A stretch of 64,000 nucleotides of DNA from Zeus faber (GCA_960531495.1 OY482852.1:26773621-26837620), one strand, 5' to 3'. Shown: positions 1 to 11,615, counted from the first letter of the stretch. Notes: generated by a model not told the origin, from the sequence alone. Made by a program: numbers and translations.

Positions 1-935
1 TTGTATCTTGGAGTTTAAGTTGTTCACAGGATCCTCAGTTGATGATGCCTTGAACAGCGGTAACTCATTTACAATTACTTTGTTAATGATCCATTTTTTA
101 ATTGTTCGGGTAACCCTCTGTTGTACAGGAAGAGCAGACACGTCAAAGAAAATGCAACAGTGATCTGAAGTAGCAACATCCATGACATAGGGTACAGTGA
201 TATTTAGTCCTTTTGATATGAATAAGTCCAGAGTTTGCCCCTTATTGTGGGTGGGTCCAGAAACGTGCTGAGTGAGGTCAAATGCCTCGAATAGGCTAAT
301 GAAGTATTGAGCATCTGGGTCTGTTTGATTGTCAACATGAATATTAAAATCACCTGAGATAGTTACACAATCATAATCAGTGGAGACCTTGGACAGTAGC
401 TCAAAGAATTCATCAAGAAAGCCACATTTAGATTTTGGTAGCTGATAGACAGCGAAGATTAAAATCAGGGCACTGCAGTTTATAGATATAGCAAGATGTT
501 CAAAAGACGTGAATTCTCCGAGGAGGATTTCCTTGCAGGTATAGATATCAGAGAAGACAGCAGCTATTCCCCTGCCTCTCTGGTCAGCTCTAGTGGTTTG
601 GATGAACTTGAAATTAGGAGGTGCTGTCTCAATGAGCCATTTCTATCCAGCCAGGTCTCAGTTAATAGAACGAAATCCAGGTTATGAGTACTTATAAGTT
701 CATTAACTAAAAATGACTTGTTACTTAGTGACCTTACATTTAACAGAGGCATTTTTATTGTTCTGGGTGCATGGCTTTGCGGGGTACTGAGAGTTTGAGT
801 CCGAACCGGTAGTAAATTGTTTAGATTCCTGTATGTTACAGGAAAGTTACTTAATTTCGGTCTATGGTTTATAAGTACAGGAATTTGTAGAGCAGAGTGA
901 CAGTCATTTATGTCAGAGTGGATCGGACTCACCAA
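1..935 (-). mobile_element. LINE fragment, AP-endonuclease domain (degenerate)
   Basis: Read on the - strand this encodes part of the apurinic-type endonuclease of a non-LTR retrotransposon. The 564-935 segment carries the early N-V-R-S-L-S...L-L-T-E-T-W motif. After a frame change, the conserved GDFN motif lies at 343-354 and an S-D-H motif at about 160-168. These are active-site blocks of the exonuclease-endonuclease-phosphatase family that nicks target DNA for reverse transcription. The reverse transcriptase would lie left of the window. Stops and frame breaks show that it is dead. The CR1/L2/Rex1-like group fits best; the exact clade is not resolved. It abuts a + strand LINE 3' end at about 965. 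Confidence 0.85.
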
Positions 936-964
936 ACATCGGCAGCGAACAGCTAGTAGCAGAG

Positions 965-1560
965 CTGAAGCAGAGTTTTTCCCCGCAAGTCATAAGAACT
1001 GTCAACGCTGAACTCACCAGGGGCTCTCACTGAGACACACACATAGGCCTCACTGCCTTACTGTACTGTATGTAGCATACTGGACTGCATACTCTATCAC
1101 TGTACTGGGTTATAGCATACTGTGCTGTATTGCAGTTCTGTTCGGTGTTACTGTATTGCTGTGCCATACTGTTGTATACTGTACTGTATATCTCAACACA
1201 CACTACTGCTCTCATTCACATGGCACTTTATTGCACATATCTGTATATAGCATAATAGCCTATTCCATATACAAAATAGCCTATTCTTTGTATTTCTTTT
1301 TTTGTGCCCCCATTCAGACTATTACCTTTTGACTCTTATGTTATTCTATTTACTAACTGAATTACGTTTTAGGAATCAGTTAGTCCAGTTAGTCTGGTTA
1401 GTTAGTTAATTAGTTAGCTATTGTGTCAGTAAGTAGTTATTGTGCATAAGCTCTGGGTGCGTTGCAATGATATTTCACTGCATATATGTACTGTATATGT
1501 GCTCGTATGTACTGTATATGTATGTGAGAAAAAAACATCTTGAGTCTTGAATCTTGACTC
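965..1560 (+). mobile_element. LINE 3' end (ORF2 tail plus 3' UTR), copy 1
   Basis: Starts in the last codons of ORF2 (frame reading F-F-P-A-S...stop) and runs through a 3' UTR of TACTGTACTGTAT-type and TTAGTTAGTTAATTAG-type short repeats. It ends in tandem TTGAATCTTGA-like units at about 1540-1558. The same sequence recurs at 19915-20427 (+) and 37721-38667 (-), which defines it as a repeat family. Short tandem 3' tails are typical of CR1/L2-like LINEs. Confidence 0.8.
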
Positions 1561-2331
1561 TAATAGGAAACGCTGAGTTAAGATATGCAGCTCTCCTACT
1601 GCTGTAAAATAAACAGAATGCCTTTTTAAAAAGATCCCTGTCCTTATTTACTCGACTCTTCCCCCCTCGCTGGCACTGAAGAATTACTTTGGCATTAAGT
1701 TGGTTCTGAAGTTTTCAGTGTCTTTTGGTTGACTCAAAGCCATCAAAGCATTGATTTACCTGATTTACCTTTATTTACCTTTACATTTATAAACAATTCA
1801 ATAAAAATCCAGCCATGTACTTCATCCTTACGCAGTCGGTTGTGATGAATGCCTCTAAATTGATTTGGATCATAACAAAGTATACGCCCTGTGGTATACA
1901 ATAGTTATTTTTCCTGTTTTTCTCATAAAAATGTGAATACAAGTCACATACAAGTCAAATACAAGTCTCATCAAACGTTTTGTGGGCTTCATTCATGTGT
2001 GCCGCACAGATTTGTGCTTAAATCCTGCATACGTACGTTTTAAGCAAACAATTTGTTGGCAACAACTGGTAATAACATGTTCTTACTTGAATTTGTTCTT
2101 ACTTGGGAAGAAAATGTAGAACTGCCACGGACCATATATTGCCAAGCTTTAACCACATGTAAGTGGCATATTATAACCACAATTAGCCAAAAAGAAGCAA
2201 ATATTCAAGATTACACAATATTATATAAACACCATTGTACGTGCAGTTGGTTCACTTTACACAAGCTGGCAAAAAGCATCATATTCATCTCCAAGCAGGT
2301 TTGAGAATGGATTATTTCTCTTTATTGGTAT
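1561..2331. other. no gene or recognisable repeat
   Basis: AT-rich non-coding sequence. The short open frames here have no recognisable motif. Confidence 0.5.
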
Positions 2332-2490
2332 TGTGGTGTGGGGGTGGTGTGGTTAAGGCAGGATCAGGGTGGCTGTACGCCTGTTGCTCGTTAGAACAAT
2401 CAACGAGCAACTGGTAAAACCCCCATTCCGCACATGCTGGAGAGGAGACCTTGTCATGACATTTTGTCCATCTGCTCCGGGCTTGTTTCA
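2332..2490 (+). mobile_element. partial LTR, family A
   Basis: Begins TGTGGTGTGG and matches the 5' half of the LTR-like sequences at 14491-14736, 24879-25163 and 30383-30665. Shared blocks include GGATCAG-GTGGCTGTA, CAACTGGTAAAACCCCCAT, GAGGAGACC and TGTCATGACA. The match fades after about 2490, so the half with the polyadenylation signal is missing. Confidence 0.6.
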
Positions 2491-2646
2491 CCTAGGCCGC
2501 TTTGTGACATCATCATCCAAAGTTATATAAGTTCAAGCTCCTTCAAGTCATTCCCCTCCAGTCACTTGGGAGCACGACATCTCGACAGACAGCTTGAGAC
2601 AGGGTTAAAGGAAATTTGGAAAACCGTAACTTGTGCTGTGTTTTAC

Positions 2647-2732
2647 AAAATGCGATCAGAGCGTCGATCGCATTTTGCAATCGACGCTCTCCAAGGGAGA
2701 CTCCAAGGGACTTGTCCCTTGGAGTCCCTTGG
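2647..2732. other. cluster of three hairpins, two of them overlapping
   Basis: Arms 2647-2657 and 2666-2676 (AAAATGCGATC and its complement) pair perfectly over an 8-base loop. Arms 2658-2668 and 2680-2690 (AGAGCGTCGAT and its complement) also pair perfectly over 11 bases but use part of the first hairpin, so only one can form at a time. A third hairpin pairs 2691-2711 with 2714-2732, with one two-base bulge and a TT loop. No function is known. Confidence 0.75.
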
Positions 2733-2859
2733 TCCACCTCAAATGTCCACGCATATAATCACACAGCGCAGATTTTGGAACCTTGGATTACAGAACCTTT
2801 GAAACCTGTAATACGTACCTAACATGATTAAACTTGACCCTGTGTGTTGCTGCCTGCAG

Positions 2860-3056
2860 CTATATTTATTATTATTATTACTCATTCTATCTTTACTGTT
2901 GATTGCTTATTTAATGTATATTGTAACTTATACATATACATTCTCCTGCTAATTCTCCTGTTACTCTCTACTTTATGTTTCCCCATTGTTCTGCTTCAAC
3001 GCTTGAATTTCGCCTTTGGGGGGATAAATAAAGTTAATCAAGTCTTATCTTAGCTA
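2860..3056 (+). mobile_element. LINE 3' UTR-like fragment
   Basis: AT-rich segment ending in GAATTTCGCCTTTGGGGGGATAAATAAAG-type sequence, split here as GAATTTCGCCTTTGG and GGATAAATAAAG, followed by an AGTCTTATCTT tail. This form is common at 3' ends of fish LINEs. No coding part remains. Confidence 0.45.
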
Positions 3057-3375
3057 AGTTATGAATGGAAAAGGAGCTGAGGCCTAAAGCCCAATTAAAT
3101 AGAAATAAAACATGAGATGTCAGCTCCATAAAGGGCAGGCCTGTGTAGAGACCTTAAGAGGGGCAGGTGCTCAGAGTTAAAAAGGGCACATGGAACAACA
3201 TTGCACATTGCCATTTCCACCATAAGCTGTTGAAATGTAGCCACCCATATACAAACTATATGGAATGTCTTTTAATTGACACATACTGAGCCACTCACAC
3301 ATTAAAAATACAATTGTGAAGAATAAAACATGTATTTTATTTTACAGTGAATTGTCATACAGCTGTTATTTCATA

Positions 3376-3930
3376 ACATTTACATTTACATTTAGTCATT
3401 TAGCAGACGCTTTTATCCAAAGCGACTTACAAGGGAGAATAACATTCAGCTACATTGCGACAGAGATTAGTGTAATAACAACATTCGTGTAACAATTAAT
3501 ACTGCAAGGTGGTGCTAAGTAATTGTAGATTAGGACAGGAGGTACTCACTGAAGAGCTGGGTCTTCAGGTGCTTCTTAAAGACAGAGAGGGAGGTCCCCG
3601 CTCTGGTCATTTTTGGCAGCTCGTTCCACCAACGTGGAACTACAAATGAGAATAGCCTGGATTGCCGTGGCTGTATGGCCGGCAGAGCCAGGCGACGCTC
3701 ATTTGACGAGCGCAGTATCCGGGGGGTAACATGTGCTCTTACAAGAGCATTTAAGTAGGTGGGAGCATTCCCAGCAATCACTCTGTAGGCCAGCGTCAGA
3801 GACTTGAACTTGATGCGGGCGGCTACAGGTCACCAGTGGAGCTCCATGAGCAGCGCAGTGACATGTGCCCTCTTTGGCTGGTTGAACACCAGTCGCGCCG
3901 CCGCGCCGCCGCGCCGACACAGTATGTGTC
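3376..3930 (-). mobile_element. LINE ORF2 C-terminus and 3' tail
   Basis: On the - strand, 3530-3781 continues from an upstream P-V-A-A-R-I-K-F-K-S-L-T-L-A-Y frame (about 3785-3825) into a typical LINE ORF2 C-terminus with A-P-T-Y-L near its start and R-W-W-N-E-L-P then V-F-K-K-H-L-K-T towards its end. The 3' tail at 3376-3440 reads, on the - strand, GTAAGTCGCTTTGGATAAAA then GCGTCTGCTAAATGA. That tail is nearly identical to the end of the SINE at 15455-15645. A CGCGCCGCCG repeat marks the far end. Confidence 0.85.
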
Positions 3931-3967
3931 ACATGAAAACAAAACTAGAATATTATTAATATTATGA

Positions 3968-4822
3968 TACAGTGGTACTTTGACTCACGAGTTGAATTTG
4001 TTCCGTGACAGAGCTCGTAATTCAATCCGCTCGTATAAGCAAATCAATTTTCCCCATTGAAATTAATTAAAAAGCCATTCATCCGTTCCAGCCCCCCTAA
4101 AAACCACCCCAATCTTTTTTTGTTACGTGTTTTTTAAATAAGAAAAATGTATTTATAAATAACAAATATTGTAGAAAAAAATAATAAAAGAGAATGTAAA
4201 GAAATAAACTGGTTTTATAAAGTGTATTTACCTTGGAGATCAGACGACTTGGACTAACGGAAGATGCTGGCGGAGGTGGAGGGTGGAGGAGATAGGCGGA
4301 GGAGGTTGGAGGCTTTCGTTTTCTTGCTTTTTCGGTCGCTTACATTTGTTGCTAAACTTTATTGGTTAACTTAATTGCTACAATTTATTTTTCATTTTTT
4401 CACTTCACGTTTGCTTAACTTAAAAAAATTCGCCAATTCCATCACACGCACACCTCGCTCATGTTTTTCTATGATTTCATGCTTTAATTCAATTGACATC
4501 ATCCGTTTCTTCTTCTCAGCACTTACTTTCTTAGGACCCATGTTTTGTTTTTTTTCTTCCGCAAAATAACTGCACAAAACGTGCAAATCGCGAGCACAAA
4601 ACACAAAAGAGATGCTTCCACGGTCAGGTAACCACGTGAAGTGAAGGAGTGAGACGTGGGATGCTGGCCGCATTCGCTCGCCACGGCAACTAGCGGCAGC
4701 GTACCTGAAGCTTGCTCCTCGTAACTCACATTTTTGCTTGCAAATCAATACAAAAAATCGACGGAATGCACAGAATGAACAGCTTGTAACTCAGAAAACT
4801 CGTAAATCAAAGTACCACTGTA
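3968..4822 (-). mobile_element. Tigger/pogo-like DNA transposon, internally deleted
   Basis: Starts CAGTGGTACTTTGA at 3970 and ends with the inverted copy TCAAAGTACCACTG at 4820. Both ends are flanked by TA (3968-3969 and 4821-4822), the target duplication of the Tc1/mariner superfamily. The inverted repeats extend imperfectly for about 60 bases. Inside, on the - strand, is the start of a Tigger-type transposase (4392-4541). At 851 bases it is far shorter than an autonomous element. Confidence 0.92.
4392..4541 (-). pseudogene. Tigger-like transposase N-terminal stub
   Basis: ATG at 4541 (read leftwards), 49 codons then stop. The start M-G-P-K-K-V-S-A, a lysine run, and I-E-L-K-H-E-I-I-E-K-H-E-R-G-V-R-V are the first helices of the CENP-B-like DNA-binding domain of Tigger transposases. 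After V-M-E-L-A the protein no longer resembles the family, which marks a deletion junction. The catalytic domain is absent. An in-frame extension upstream to 4748 exists but is inverted-repeat sequence, not protein. Confidence 0.88.
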
Positions 4823-5849
4823 TTATATTATATATTATATTATAATTCAAACTTGTCAATGAAAACATCAGAAACATAATCAAGTTTAAATATAAATATT
4901 GAAAATAAATCAATTGAGATCGTGTATGGCACATTTGGGTTAAGGGCTAAACATTTCAACCAGTTTTGGGCTTATTTTTAATACACTGTAGAATAATTTT
5001 TGCCCTTCGCTTTCCTCTCGGTGAACGACATAGACAGAGACAGAAGATGAGACTGAAGAGATGATGAAGAGACTGTATTGCTGTATTGGTCTGCGGTTTT
5101 CCCGTGGAATTGGGCTACTTTTGAAGTGTTGCCGTGGGTTAAATTTGTTGTGCGTGGGTTGGTTACACCTATTTTGCATGCAAATTATGTGAATAATAGG
5201 TATAAATTCAAATAATATGGGGATGATGTATGGAACGAAACCATGCGTCATGGGGACACGTTCTCCGTGAGTTCCCCCTACCCTGGCTCCCTTTCCGCTG
5301 GTTTTCCGCTTTGATTGGCCATTAAACTTGTTTTGTCACACAGACCTGGCAACCCTGTCTCCAAAATCTTCTTGTCAGAGTTGTCAGAAGTCTCTTTTTC
5401 TTTCTCTTTCTTTGTCTCTGTCTTGTTGATAACCCTCAGGAAAGTGAGGGGGAAAAAAGGTTTTACAAAAACTAAAATGTTTTCTACTTAATCCAAATAA
5501 CTTCAAATAACTAATTTTCACTATTTATATTATAAATGTTTGTTTTTATTGTATTGAATATTTTGGTTACAATATTCGAGGTACTATATTTTTAATATTT
5601 AGGTAACTTTCCTCACATTTTGCTAATTTTTCAGACAGAAATTCATGCAAAACAACACGTTATATGTAATTGTTAACAACATGTTTGTATGTTAAAAATA
5701 AATGTTAAATCTAAAATCTAAATCTAAATGTTAAATTATTTTTTTTATTTAAATCTAAATAATAAATCTAAATGTTAAATCTAGATGTACCGCCAAATGT
5801 AAAGATAAATGTTTAGAAAATATGCACAAATATGGTGTGTATGGTGTAG
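4823..5849. other. no gene seen
   Basis: AT-rich sequence with a short run of TAAATCTAAATGTTAAATC-type tandem units at about 5695-5790. No coding signal. Confidence 0.5.
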
Positions 5850-5908
5850 TGACTACATTTTTGCCCTCCTAGCCATTAGACCCAGGTTCGATTCCCTGTA
5901 TGTAAAAA
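5850..5908 (+). repeat. tRNA-like sequence with B-box (SINE head?)
   Basis: TGGTGTAGTGACTACA (about 5840) resembles an A-box region. CAGGTTCGATTCCCTG at 5884-5899 is a B-box with a four-pair T-stem. The acceptor stem is not convincing, so this is a tRNA-derived remnant and not a tRNA gene. An inverted relative lies at 6095-6130. Confidence 0.4.
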
Positions 5909-6094
5909 ACTTATAATTGTTCATTTCCTTTTTTTTCCCAATATGTTCCAAACTTGATAATAAAATCTTGAGCGTTAGAGTGAATAGTTTTTGACAGCAA
6001 ATGCAGGAACAGGAAAATAAAATGGATAAAGAAAAACAGCCAAAGTGATAAGAGTGGTTGTCTTTCTTTATCGATTTTATTCTTCTGTCCTTGC

Positions 6095-6130
6095 ATCTAC
6101 ACACAGGGGATTGAACCCAAGTCTAGTCTA
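6095..6130 (-). repeat. tRNA-like B-box segment, inverted partner
   Basis: On the - strand it reads TAGACTTGGGTTCAATCCCC then TGTGTGTA. That matches about 22 of 28 bases of the + strand segment at 5877-5904. Together they form a spaced inverted repeat of about 270 bases. Confidence 0.4.
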
Positions 6131-7226
<1,096 letters not shown>

Positions 7227-7993
7227 TCTTGGGACTGCCGTTTGGTGTTGGTGTCTTCAAAGCATGGATCTCATCCTGGTTATGGAATTCACAAACGACC
7301 AGGCTGGTAGAACGTGAACAGGTCCCTCCCTCCAGGTTCGCCCTGCTCTTTATGTCTCATTGATGGGCAAAACATACTTAAACGACTCAGACATAGGAAA
7401 TACTGTTGTATATATGTATTATATTGTATATATTGTATATATGTATATTGACAGATTGTCATTCACTCATTTCATACAAATCACTCACACACACGCACAC
7501 ACAAACAGACACACAGACACACACAACATTCAAAGCAGAGGGGTATTCGCTGGAGGTCGCTTGCGCTGTAAGCGAGGCTACATTCATTTAGCCTGACTAA
7601 CTTCCGGTCTAAGAGGGTTCTAAGATCTAAGATCCTGCTAGAAAAGATGCCGACTGGGTTACCACGGCGACATATGCTATGGGGCTCGCTTGGTTGGGAG
7701 CAGGCTAGTTTGAGGACCAGGAGTGTCACTGTTCAGTGTCCGACACGAAACCGGTGCTTGACTTTAGTTCTGAAAAGTTCTGCATTGTAGTTATATCGTG
7801 AAAGTGAAAGAAATGCATATTAAATGTATATATTTAAATTATCTTGACTGAATATATGTTTTTATTGCTATCTTCCTCATGGAAGACCAACATGCCTGTT
7901 TACCAGTCAATTGCGTGCACAATTGAAAAAAATTATAAAAGATTAATGAACGCAAATGAATTCTCTTTAGCTCTCCCTCTCTCTGTCTCTCTC

Positions 7994-7995
<2 letters not shown>

Positions 7996-8076
<81 letters not shown>
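7996..8076. repeat. (AT)n microsatellite
   Basis: About 40 uninterrupted AT units preceded by a short CTCTCTGTCTCT stretch. Confidence 0.98.
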
Positions 8077-8080
<4 letters not shown>

Positions 8081-8868
8081 TTTGATAGATATATAAATAT
8101 AATATAATATAATTTATAATGGATTACGTGTTTCAACGAACAGCAGTTTTGACATTGTTGAAGATGTATTTATTATATTCCCGGGCCACGAGTGCGATGC
8201 ACATCAAACAAGTGTTGTTGTTTTTTTACATGATACCATAGGATCTTATTTTCAGTAGATACATAGTAGATGCTTACATATTTTATATACTGTATATTGA
8301 TTTTTTTTTTATATTATAGACTATGATATTAGTAGGGCTAAAAAAAAGTGTGCGCATGCCATGCCTGGCCATGCGGCTCATGAAAGTTATTGTTTTTCTC
8401 CCCTTTGGGAAGGGCTTTGGAAGTTTAAACTTAAATTAAACCAGGAATAGATCAGCCAGGAATAGTTAGCAGCTGCATTACCTTTTTTAACAGTGTGGTA
8501 CCCATAACAAGCAGGTGTAAACTTTGTAAATCGTCACTTAAACAATGACGGTAAATCCCGTGCTCTGTTCGCAGTGAAGAAGTGCTTGAGATCGAGATGG
8601 TTGTGGTTAATAATGATCATTGTTGAAAATGTTCATAAAATCATTTTCCTCCAGTGATCACTTCATTTAACAGATGACTTACAAAGAGCACGTTTGGTCG
8701 ACAGTAGTCGAACCAACCAGGCACAGACTGGGACTAAAAAATAGCCCTGGACTTTTTTACCCAGCCCAGGCCAGCACAACCAGCCCACGGATACTCCACC
8801 ACCGACGCACATACAAACACACCTGCCCTTGATACCACCACTTATAAGTATAATGGATGGACACTCTG
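8077..8868. other. no gene seen
   Basis: Mostly unique AT-rich sequence. From about 8720, GACTGGGACTAAAAAATAG resembles the start of a decayed non-autonomous element. No partner end was found. Confidence 0.4.
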
Positions 8869-9201
8869 GGCCAGTGGTTCCCAAACTTTTCGGATTCACG
8901 GCCCACTTGAAAATCTCAAAAGTGTTTGCGGCCCACATCCGAGCAGGAGTAATACGGGAGCCAAACAGTGCGTTCTCAGGGACGTATATTTTAACAATCA
9001 TATGCATTCTCATACATACAGTGCAGTCGTGGTTAAACAAAAAAAGAGGTGGGTTAAAAATAACCTTATATCTATAGAACCTTTGCGTAACGTTAGTAAC
9101 GGTATCTAGTAGGCGTTGTCTGAAGGGCGCAGTGTTTTGAAAGTAGCCTAATGACTCACTCCAGTGATGATAAAACTAACAATAAGAGTAGCACATTAAT
9201 A

Positions 9202-9350
9202 TTAACTCACCTCATGAGGAGGCTGATGTTGCATGGCAGACACCAAATGCTTGACATCTGGCTTAAGGGACGACAGTCTCAGGCGAAGATCTGGCTCAAC
9301 ATTCATTTTATTCCTGTATTGCATCTTCAATGCCACAAGCGCCAAAAAGC
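9202..9350 (-). pseudogene. hAT transposase C-terminal end
   Basis: On the - strand this gives Y-R-N-K-M-N-V-E-P-D-L-R-L-R-L-S-S-L-K-P-D-V and a stop at 9202-9204. The form (tyrosine-arginine, then D-L/M-R-x-x-L-S-S-I/L-K-P) is the usual C-terminus of ZBED5/FAM200-like transposases. The 10191-11615 piece belongs upstream. The part between them is disrupted. Confidence 0.7.
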
Positions 9351-9492
9351 CAGTCTAAGAGAGATACGTCGTTGAAAAAGGCATCAGAAATCGCATAGCT
9401 CTGTTGGACAGATCGGATACTCAGAAGCAACACAAAGCCAAAAGTTGTGTGAGAAAGCCAGTTTCAATGCGCTGTCGCTGGAGAGATCCACA

Positions 9493-9600
9493 ACAAGTCA
9501 AGTCAAGTCACACTTTATTTATAGAGCGCATTTCATACCAGGGCAACACAATGCGCTTTACAAAGAAATACAATAAAGAAAGACAAAAAAAGAAAGAGAG
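9493..9600 (-). mobile_element. LINE/SINE 3' tail inserted in the hAT relic
   Basis: Read on the - strand: TTTGTAAAGCGCATTGTG, then GCGCTCTATAAATAAAGTG, ending in tandem GACTT units (GACTTGACTTG). This is the usual end of an L2-like fish retroposon, and the GACTT repeat is its tail. Confidence 0.55.
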
Positions 9601-9609
9601 AACATAGTT

Positions 9610-10030
9610 GTCAGCCGGCCATTACAAAAGAATGCCCCTGAAACAACAGCAACAACAAAAGCAACCACAAATACAACAAAAACAGCAATAAAAGCGACTC
9701 CAACCACAGCGGCAGCAACAGAAAACAACAACAGCGGCAACAACAGCCACAGAAACAGCAACAACGACAGCAGCAAAATCGACACCAGCAGCAATGTACT
9801 TCCAAAGACGTAACCTGAACCGGAAGTGGTAGTTCTCACCGGAACTGGAAAGGTCACTCAGGTTAAAGATGGTTAAGTCGAGGTATAAGGTTACGTTAAG
9901 TTGAGGTATAAGGTAAGGAAGAGTTAAGTTTAGGTATAAGGTTAGCAGCAGCAACGACAACACCAGTTAATGTATAAGGTTAGCGGCACCAACAACAGCA
10001 CCAGCAGCAGCAGCAACGACAACACCAGCA
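9610..10030 (+). repeat. CAA/CAG/GCA-rich imperfect trinucleotide tract
   Basis: Degenerate ACAACAGCAACAACA and GCAGCAGCAACGACAACACC units with a TTAAGGTATAAGGTTAAG-like minisatellite between about 9865 and 9985. On the - strand it yields leucine/cysteine or valine/alanine runs that are not real protein. Confidence 0.7.
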
Positions 10031-10190
10031 GCAGACAACAGCGCACAAGCGAAGTGCACAACATTGTCCTCCTCTTTTGCGCTCAGGCCTGCGAGGGTCT
10101 GGCGAAGGGGTTTTCGATCCAGCTGCACTGCACATTTGGGATGAGGAAGTATTCGCGTAGCTTGGTCCTCAAACGTGCTCTTTGACATGA

Positions 10191-11615
10191 TTGATCACGG
10201 TGACAGGAAGCCGCATTTCTTACTGTGTCAGAAAATCTAACAGATTCTCAAACGAGTCAAAGTTTGACCAGTCAACTCGTCTGGCCCACATATCCATTTT
10301 TATTATGGTCGCTTCAATTTTATTCTGGACATTAAACATGGTCACTGCTTTTCCTTGGCGACTGAGGTTGAGTCCATTTAAGTGGCTGAAAATGATGGCC
10401 AGGTATCCCAATTTAGCCAGTCACTCAAAATCACTGAAACGAAGTGCAGGTTCAAACTTTGTGGCGAGAAAAAATACCCTCACCTCATCATGCAATTCAA
10501 AGAGTCGCATCAGTACCCTCCCCCTTGGGAGCCACCGCACTTTGGTGTGTAACAGAAGCTGCTTATGGTCACTGCCCATCTCGTCACATAAAACTGGAAA
10601 TAAAGGTGATTGCAGTGTGAGGCTTTTGATGAAGTTGACTCTGACCGCCTCATCTAGAACAGTCTTTAGATCTGCAGCATTTCCTTTACAGCCGGCACTG
10701 CTCTGTGTATACTGCAGTGGACAGATGCTACGAGTGAAGCCTCAGCTTTCACCCGGGTGATGACTCCGCTGTGATGGCCCAGCATCGCAAAGGCCCCATT
10801 ATTGCTCACTCCCACAGATTTGGACCAATCAATCCCGTTTGAAACTATGAACATGTTCAGAATGTCAAAAATGGCCTCAACAGTTGAACGTGTGGGTAAA
10901 GATTTTCAACACAGGAACTCTTAATTTACCTCTCCATTGTTTTCATACCTTACATAGGCAAGCAGGATTGAGAGATTCGTGATGTCGGTCGATTCATCCC
11001 TTTGGAGGACATAAAAACGACTCTCTCGTTTGCTCATTATCGGGAATCCTGCGTTTGACTGAGTTCTCAGACAATGAGATGAGGTTGATTGGCTTGCACA
11101 CCTTCTCTCCCAACATCACCCCCACGATCTCTTTTGTGGCAGGAAGAATTAAATCCTCCCCAATTTTATGCGGCTTATCGGGCTTGGCTATGAGTCGGGC
11201 GACCCGATAGGACGCTTCCGCTGCCTTTGTGTTCTCGGTGCCCATACATGACGTTTCGATGACTTTCTTCTTGCCCTGATGATACTCCTTGAGTTTATTA
11301 CCGAAAGATTTCAAGCGGCTTGGACATGTCCTGTTGGTGTTTTGTCTCGAGGTGACGGCGCAGTTACGGCTTCAGAGCTTCGTTTGATAAAATCTCTGAA
11401 CACACCACGCACAGCGGTAACGGTTCGTCTTCCGTGCCTGTCCAAAAAAATCCCAATAATAAATATTCAGTGCTATACTTTCTCCGAACCTTTCTTTTTT
11501 GTTTGACAGGCGGGACTGTCCCGCCTGTCCGATGTCCCGCCGGGACTTCGCTTGTGGATGATGTACCAATGGCTTCTTTCCTTTTCAGTGTGCCTGATGC
11601 TAGCCAACTATCCAT
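10191..11615 (-). pseudogene. ZBED-like hAT transposase, N-terminal and central part
   Basis: Four broken frames on the - strand line up in order. 11364-11615 is the N-terminus with a BED-like C-x2-C pair (L-C-V-V-C-S-E). 10994-11314 is an A-S-Y-R-V-A-R-L-I-A-K segment, then an I-N-L-I-S-L-S-E-N-S-V-K-R-R-I block. 10666-10854 has G-I-D-W-S-K-S-V-G-V, a G-A-F-A-M-L-G-H-H-S-G-V block and H-C-S-I-H-R, where the catalytic core sits. 10220-10411 has L-A-I-I-F-S-H-L-N-G-L-N-L-S-R-Q-G-K. The order and spacing fit the ZBED5/FAM200/SCAND3-like hAT family. Frame breaks between every block and the lack of introns mark it as a dead transposase rather than a domesticated host gene. Confidence 0.85.
11505..11529. 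other. 12-bp perfect hairpin
   Basis: GACAGGCGGGAC, one T, then its exact reverse complement. It lies within the N-terminal part of the hAT transposase relic. Confidence 0.85.

Larger units (their letters stand above)
8869..11615 (-). mobile_element. hAT-type (ZBED-like) DNA transposon relic
   Basis: The left end CAGTGGTTCCCAAACTTTTC at 8869 has the form of a hAT terminal repeat. Transposase pieces of the ZBED5/FAM200-like hAT group follow on the - strand from 11615 down to 9202. A later LINE 3' tail and a CAA/CAG-rich tract (about 9490-10030) interrupt the C-terminal part. No matching right terminal repeat is visible between 11.6 and 12.1 kb, so the right boundary is uncertain. Confidence 0.75.

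Noticed and set aside
5850-5908. Functional tRNA gene
   Set aside because: A B-box and partial A-box exist, but the acceptor and anticodon stems do not pair and the T-stem has only four pairs.
9611-9963. Leucine/cysteine/valine-rich - strand frames resembling membrane proteins
   Set aside because: They arise from the CAA/CAG tract, whose reverse strand reads CTG/TTG/GTT.
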